Below are positions 61,779 through 64,000 of a stretch of DNA of 64,000 nt, in pieces. The stretch spans positions 1 through 64,000 of the forward strand of contig JBGQNR010000007.1 in the NCBI GenBank assembly GCA_041501225.1. Direction: 5' to 3'. Source of the stretch: JAFNAG01 sp041501225. GTDB taxonomy: Bacteria; Acidobacteriota; UBA6911. Below the pieces are notes generated by a model. It was given only the letters and a program-made list of their open reading frames with translations. It was not told the DNA's origin and made no database searches. How positions within the stretch are numbered: the first letter of the stretch is position 1; every line of letters starts with the position of its first letter. The translations under genes and the position numbers were made by a program.

Positions 61779-62120
61779 GGCTTGGCTCCTTTCTGATCCA
61801 TGTTACGGCCGGTGGTTCTGATGTGCCAAGAGGATATCTCAGACAACGGCTCCATGTCTAACTTTAAGGATCTACGCAGAGTTTGGTGACTGGAAACTAT
61901 AGATTGGCTAGCGGCAGTATCGTCATTACTTCGCCAGGGAATCATCTTCCCTTAAGATCTGATCCTGAGGCCTCAAAACTCATCGAGAGCATGAGCATTT
62001 CAGAGAGTTCTGGCTGAATCCGGCATAGATTGGTGGTATTCTATCCCTGCCAAATCGAAGAGATCAATGCAGTTACTGTAACAATGAGCCGCCAGCTAAT
62101 TCCCTGTGTCGGGGCTGCAG
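61779..62120. other. Gap between SOD and helicase remnant, nothing recognised
   Basis: The first 60 bases are the leader of the minus-strand SOD gene. The rest has lower GC than its surroundings and no frame with a recognisable match or clear hairpin. It marks the boundary of a region of defence-gene fragments. Confidence 0.4.
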
Positions 62121-62782
62121 ATGATGGACCTGACCGACTTTCACGCCAAGTACTACGCCCACGAGCTGACCAGAAGGCGCTCATCCGACAGCATGGATAA
62201 GCTCGCGGGCGCCGTCGCCAGCGCGCGGGTGGATCTGAATCCACACCAGGTGGATGCGGCTCTCTTTGGATCGAAATCTTTTCCGCTGTCACCGCTGACG
62301 GCCACCCGCTGGATGAAGAGTTCTCCCACCGTCTCCTCTCGCTTCCAGGTCAGATAGGAGAAACGATGTTGCCGGAGTCATTCGGCGATCTCGACGAAAT
62401 AACCCACCGCCGCCAGGCAGAGACCCAGCGTGCCATCTCGGAACGTAACGCCCGACTATTTGAGGCCGAGGCCGAAAAACTCGACGGCGGCTGGGCCGAT
62501 GATCTCAAGCTCGGCCTGGAGCGCGAAACCAAGGAACTTGACTGCCAGATCAACGAAGCGCGCCGCGCGGCCACCGCGGCCCCTACGCTGGAAGAAAAAC
62601 TGGCAGGTCAGAAGCAGATCAAGGCCCTAGAATCCCAGCGCAACGAGAAACGCCGCTCGCTTTTCGATGCGCAGGATGAGGTGGACCGGCATAGGGATCG
62701 GCTCATTACGGGAATCGAAGGGAAACTCGTGCAGAACGTCTCACTTCAGTCGCTGTTCCAGATCAGCTGGAGTCTGGCATGA
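62121..62782 (+). pseudogene. SNF2-type helicase remnant: N- and C-terminal ends joined
   Basis: Residues from ATG 62121 (DLTDFHAKYYAHELTRR ... VDLNPHQVDAALF) match the start of large SNF2/DEAD-type helicases found in defence islands, just before Walker A. After about 62275 the matching frame changes to that of 62285-62782 (PLDEEFSHRLLSLPG, then ISERNARLFEAEAEKLDG, LEEKLAGQKQIKALES, FQISWSLA), which is the C-terminal coiled end of the same family. The motor domains, several hundred residues, are missing. The fused gene cannot work as a helicase. Confidence 0.75.
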
Positions 62783-62844
62783 TTCGGAGATCTCAAGCGA
62801 CCACAAGGTAGATATCCTTACGCAGCGAGGATTCGGCAAGGCCT

Positions 62845-63402
62845 ATGAAAACTGACGACGCATTGATTCTGGTATAGCGCATCGAGAAAATCATTTTCTT
62901 GATCCGCGGGCAGAAAGTTCTGTTGGATCGAGATCTCGCGGCACTCTATGGTGTGAAAACCCGCGTGGTTAACCAGACAGTGCGCAGAAACCGCGACCGA
63001 TTTCCTGCCGATTTCATGTTTGAATTGAGCCGCGAGGAGATCTTGAGGATATCACAAATTGTGACATCCTCCGGCGTCAAGTTCGCTCGCAAGGTGTCCG
63101 CCTTCACCGAGCAAGGCGTGGCCATGCTTGCCGGCGTGTTGAAAACCCAACGCGCCATCCAGGTCAACATCGAGATCATGCGCGCCTTTGTCCGGTTGCG
63201 CCAGTTTCTTGCCTCACAAGAGCAATTGACGCGAAAACTCATGGAACTCGAAGAGCACCTGCAAGACCACGACGAAAAGATACAGACTATCTTTGAGGCT
63301 CTTCACCAACTGATGAATCCACCCGATCCACCCAGAAAACCAATCGGGTTCCGCACTAAGGAGCGTGGCCCCCGCTACCATGCGAAGAGGAATCGAACAT
63401 GA
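62845..63402 (+). pseudogene. ORF6N-domain protein with a premature amber codon
   Basis: From ATG 62845 the frame reads MKTDDALILV, then TAG (62875-62877), then RIEKIIFLIRGQKVLLDRDL, which is the normal N-terminus of ORF6N (KilA-N related) proteins. A single change of GAG to TAG would explain it. Re-start at TTG 62899 would give 167 aa with the ORF6N domain (RRNRDRFPADFMFELS, FTEQGVAMLAGVL) and a C-terminal helix, so a shorter product is possible. ORF6N proteins are DNA-binding-type proteins of phages and mobile islands. Confidence 0.7.
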
Positions 63403-63935
63403 GGCGCGGACTGTTTCACCGCATCCGACTAGTCGAGAGATGCGGCTGCGGAACGAACCGCGTCGCTGAAAGGTGCCTTGCCGCCGCCATTCCTGCTCCC
63501 CGCTTTGAGGAAATTGGTAGTGCCGCCCCCGTGACGTTCAAAGTGCGCGTCGGCGCGACCGGGGCAGACACCCCGCAAGTTACCCCGCAAGTCGAAAGGG
63601 TGCTCAGGGCGGCTCGAAATCCACAGACGCGCGGCGGACTTCAAGAGGTTGCCGGCATAAAGGATCGTGAGCACTTCCGGCTAGCCTACCTCGCGCGTCT
63701 TTTAGCCGCTGGATCGATCGAGATGACCGTTCCCGCGTTACCGGATTACCGAAGCCGGGTAGAAAGCGCTCGATTCTATGCAAGGAGAACGGTAGGGACC
63801 CATGTCTGTGCCGATCCGCGAGGAGATACAGAACATATCACAAATTGTGATCTGTCCTGGAATGAAGCACGCCCGAAAGATGAAATTGTTGCGGCCACGA
63901 TGAAGCCTGCGGTTCTTTACGCAGCGCATAAATAA
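63399..63935 (+). pseudogene. RecG-like ATP-binding protein, C-terminal remnant
   Basis: A 178-aa frame whose first part (LVERCGCGTNRVAERCLAAA, TPQVTPQVERVLRAA, IKDREHFRLAYLARLL, SIEMTVPALPDYRSR) matches the C-terminal end of AlbA_2/HATPase_c_4 (RecG-like) proteins, common in defence islands. The N-terminal ATP-binding and DNA-binding parts are missing and the last 50 residues come from another source. The ATG overlaps the ORF6N stop, but this is probably the result of a deletion. Confidence 0.65.
63802..63903 (+). pseudogene. Second ORF6N fragment
   Basis: A 33-aa frame with REEIQNISQIVICPGMKHAR, which aligns with REEILRISQIVTSSGVKFAR of the ORF6N gene at 62845 (DNA 63033-63090). It overlaps the end of the RecG-like remnant in another frame. 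It shows that a second ORF6N gene once lay here. Confidence 0.55.
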
Positions 63936-63957
63936 TGCTGAATGCGCCCCGCAAAAC

Positions 63958-63982
63958 ATTCTCCACGCACTGCGTGGAGAAT
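63958..63982. repeat. Short perfect palindrome at the window edge
   Basis: attctccacgca (63958-63969) and tgcgtggagaat (63971-63982) are inverted copies around one base. No T run follows in the window. It may be part of a repeat that continues beyond 64000. Confidence 0.5.
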
Positions 63983-64000
63983 CTGGCGCGAAATCGCGCG

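Noticed and set aside
1..64000. tRNA or rRNA genes
   Set aside because: Reading both strands I found no T-loop/anticodon arrangement or rRNA-like stretch that I could support.

Overview
This 64-kb window looks like chromosomal DNA of a free-living Acidobacteriota member, probably a soil-type lineage. The grounds are a VWFA-related protein of the type abundant in Acidobacteria (50363-51853), large exported beta-propeller and metallopeptidase genes with glycine/arginine-rich loops, DUF5107 and DUF6067-like carbohydrate proteins, high GC, and intergenic spaces packed with palindromic repeats. The taxon is inferred from gene content only. I saw no rRNA, tRNA or CRISPR array.

Layout. 297-3008: an ABC exporter operon with a membrane-anchored TPR-like protein. 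3178-10968 (minus): two paralogous sensors with an AhpD-like N-terminus, PAS, GAF and GGDEF domains, flanking a membrane/TPR glycosyltransferase-like protein; one GGDEF is intact and the other is degenerate but keeps its c-di-GMP inhibitory site. 11279-18813: a cytochrome c maturation (Ccm) cluster, ordered E-F-H-I-like-(carboxypeptidase-regulatory-like protein)-A-B-C-D; CcmE carries CxxxY instead of the usual HxxxY haem-binding motif. 18994-24258: an OPT transporter, a class I/II aminotransferase and a PAS-SpoIIE phosphatase.

24462-31133 and 46650-54232 are rich in carbohydrate genes (DUF6067-like, DUF5107-TPR, Gfo/Idh/MocA, GH36-like, GH29), consistent with plant or microbial polysaccharide turnover. 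31138-37300 is a tightly overlapping five-gene cluster (lipocalin-like protein, ICMT/PEMT-Lgt fusion, AUR1/PAP2-like phosphotransferase, PLP decarboxylase, aldehyde dehydrogenase). It may form an undescribed envelope-lipid pathway and is the strongest candidate here for a new system. 38129-46569 holds rubrerythrin, a sortilin-type propeller protein and M28 and M14 peptidases. 52068-61778 holds a DNPH1-like hydrolase, GH29, GMP synthase, a large M14 peptidase, a CorA transporter and an exported Fe/Mn superoxide dismutase.

Two themes run through the window. First, gene decay by deletion: a GH127 gene reduced in frame to its two ends, a GH29 gene cut after its signal peptide beside a perfect inverted repeat, an orphan Tat signal peptide, a class V aminotransferase tail, and at the right edge (62121-63982) a graveyard of a defence-type island (SNF2-type helicase ends, ORF6N proteins, RecG-like ATPase tail). 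Second, several unrelated palindromic repeat families share one 13-bp terminal inverted repeat (consensus CTGYRATTCAGAC), which suggests non-autonomous mobile elements. All family names come from reading the sequence; no database search was run.
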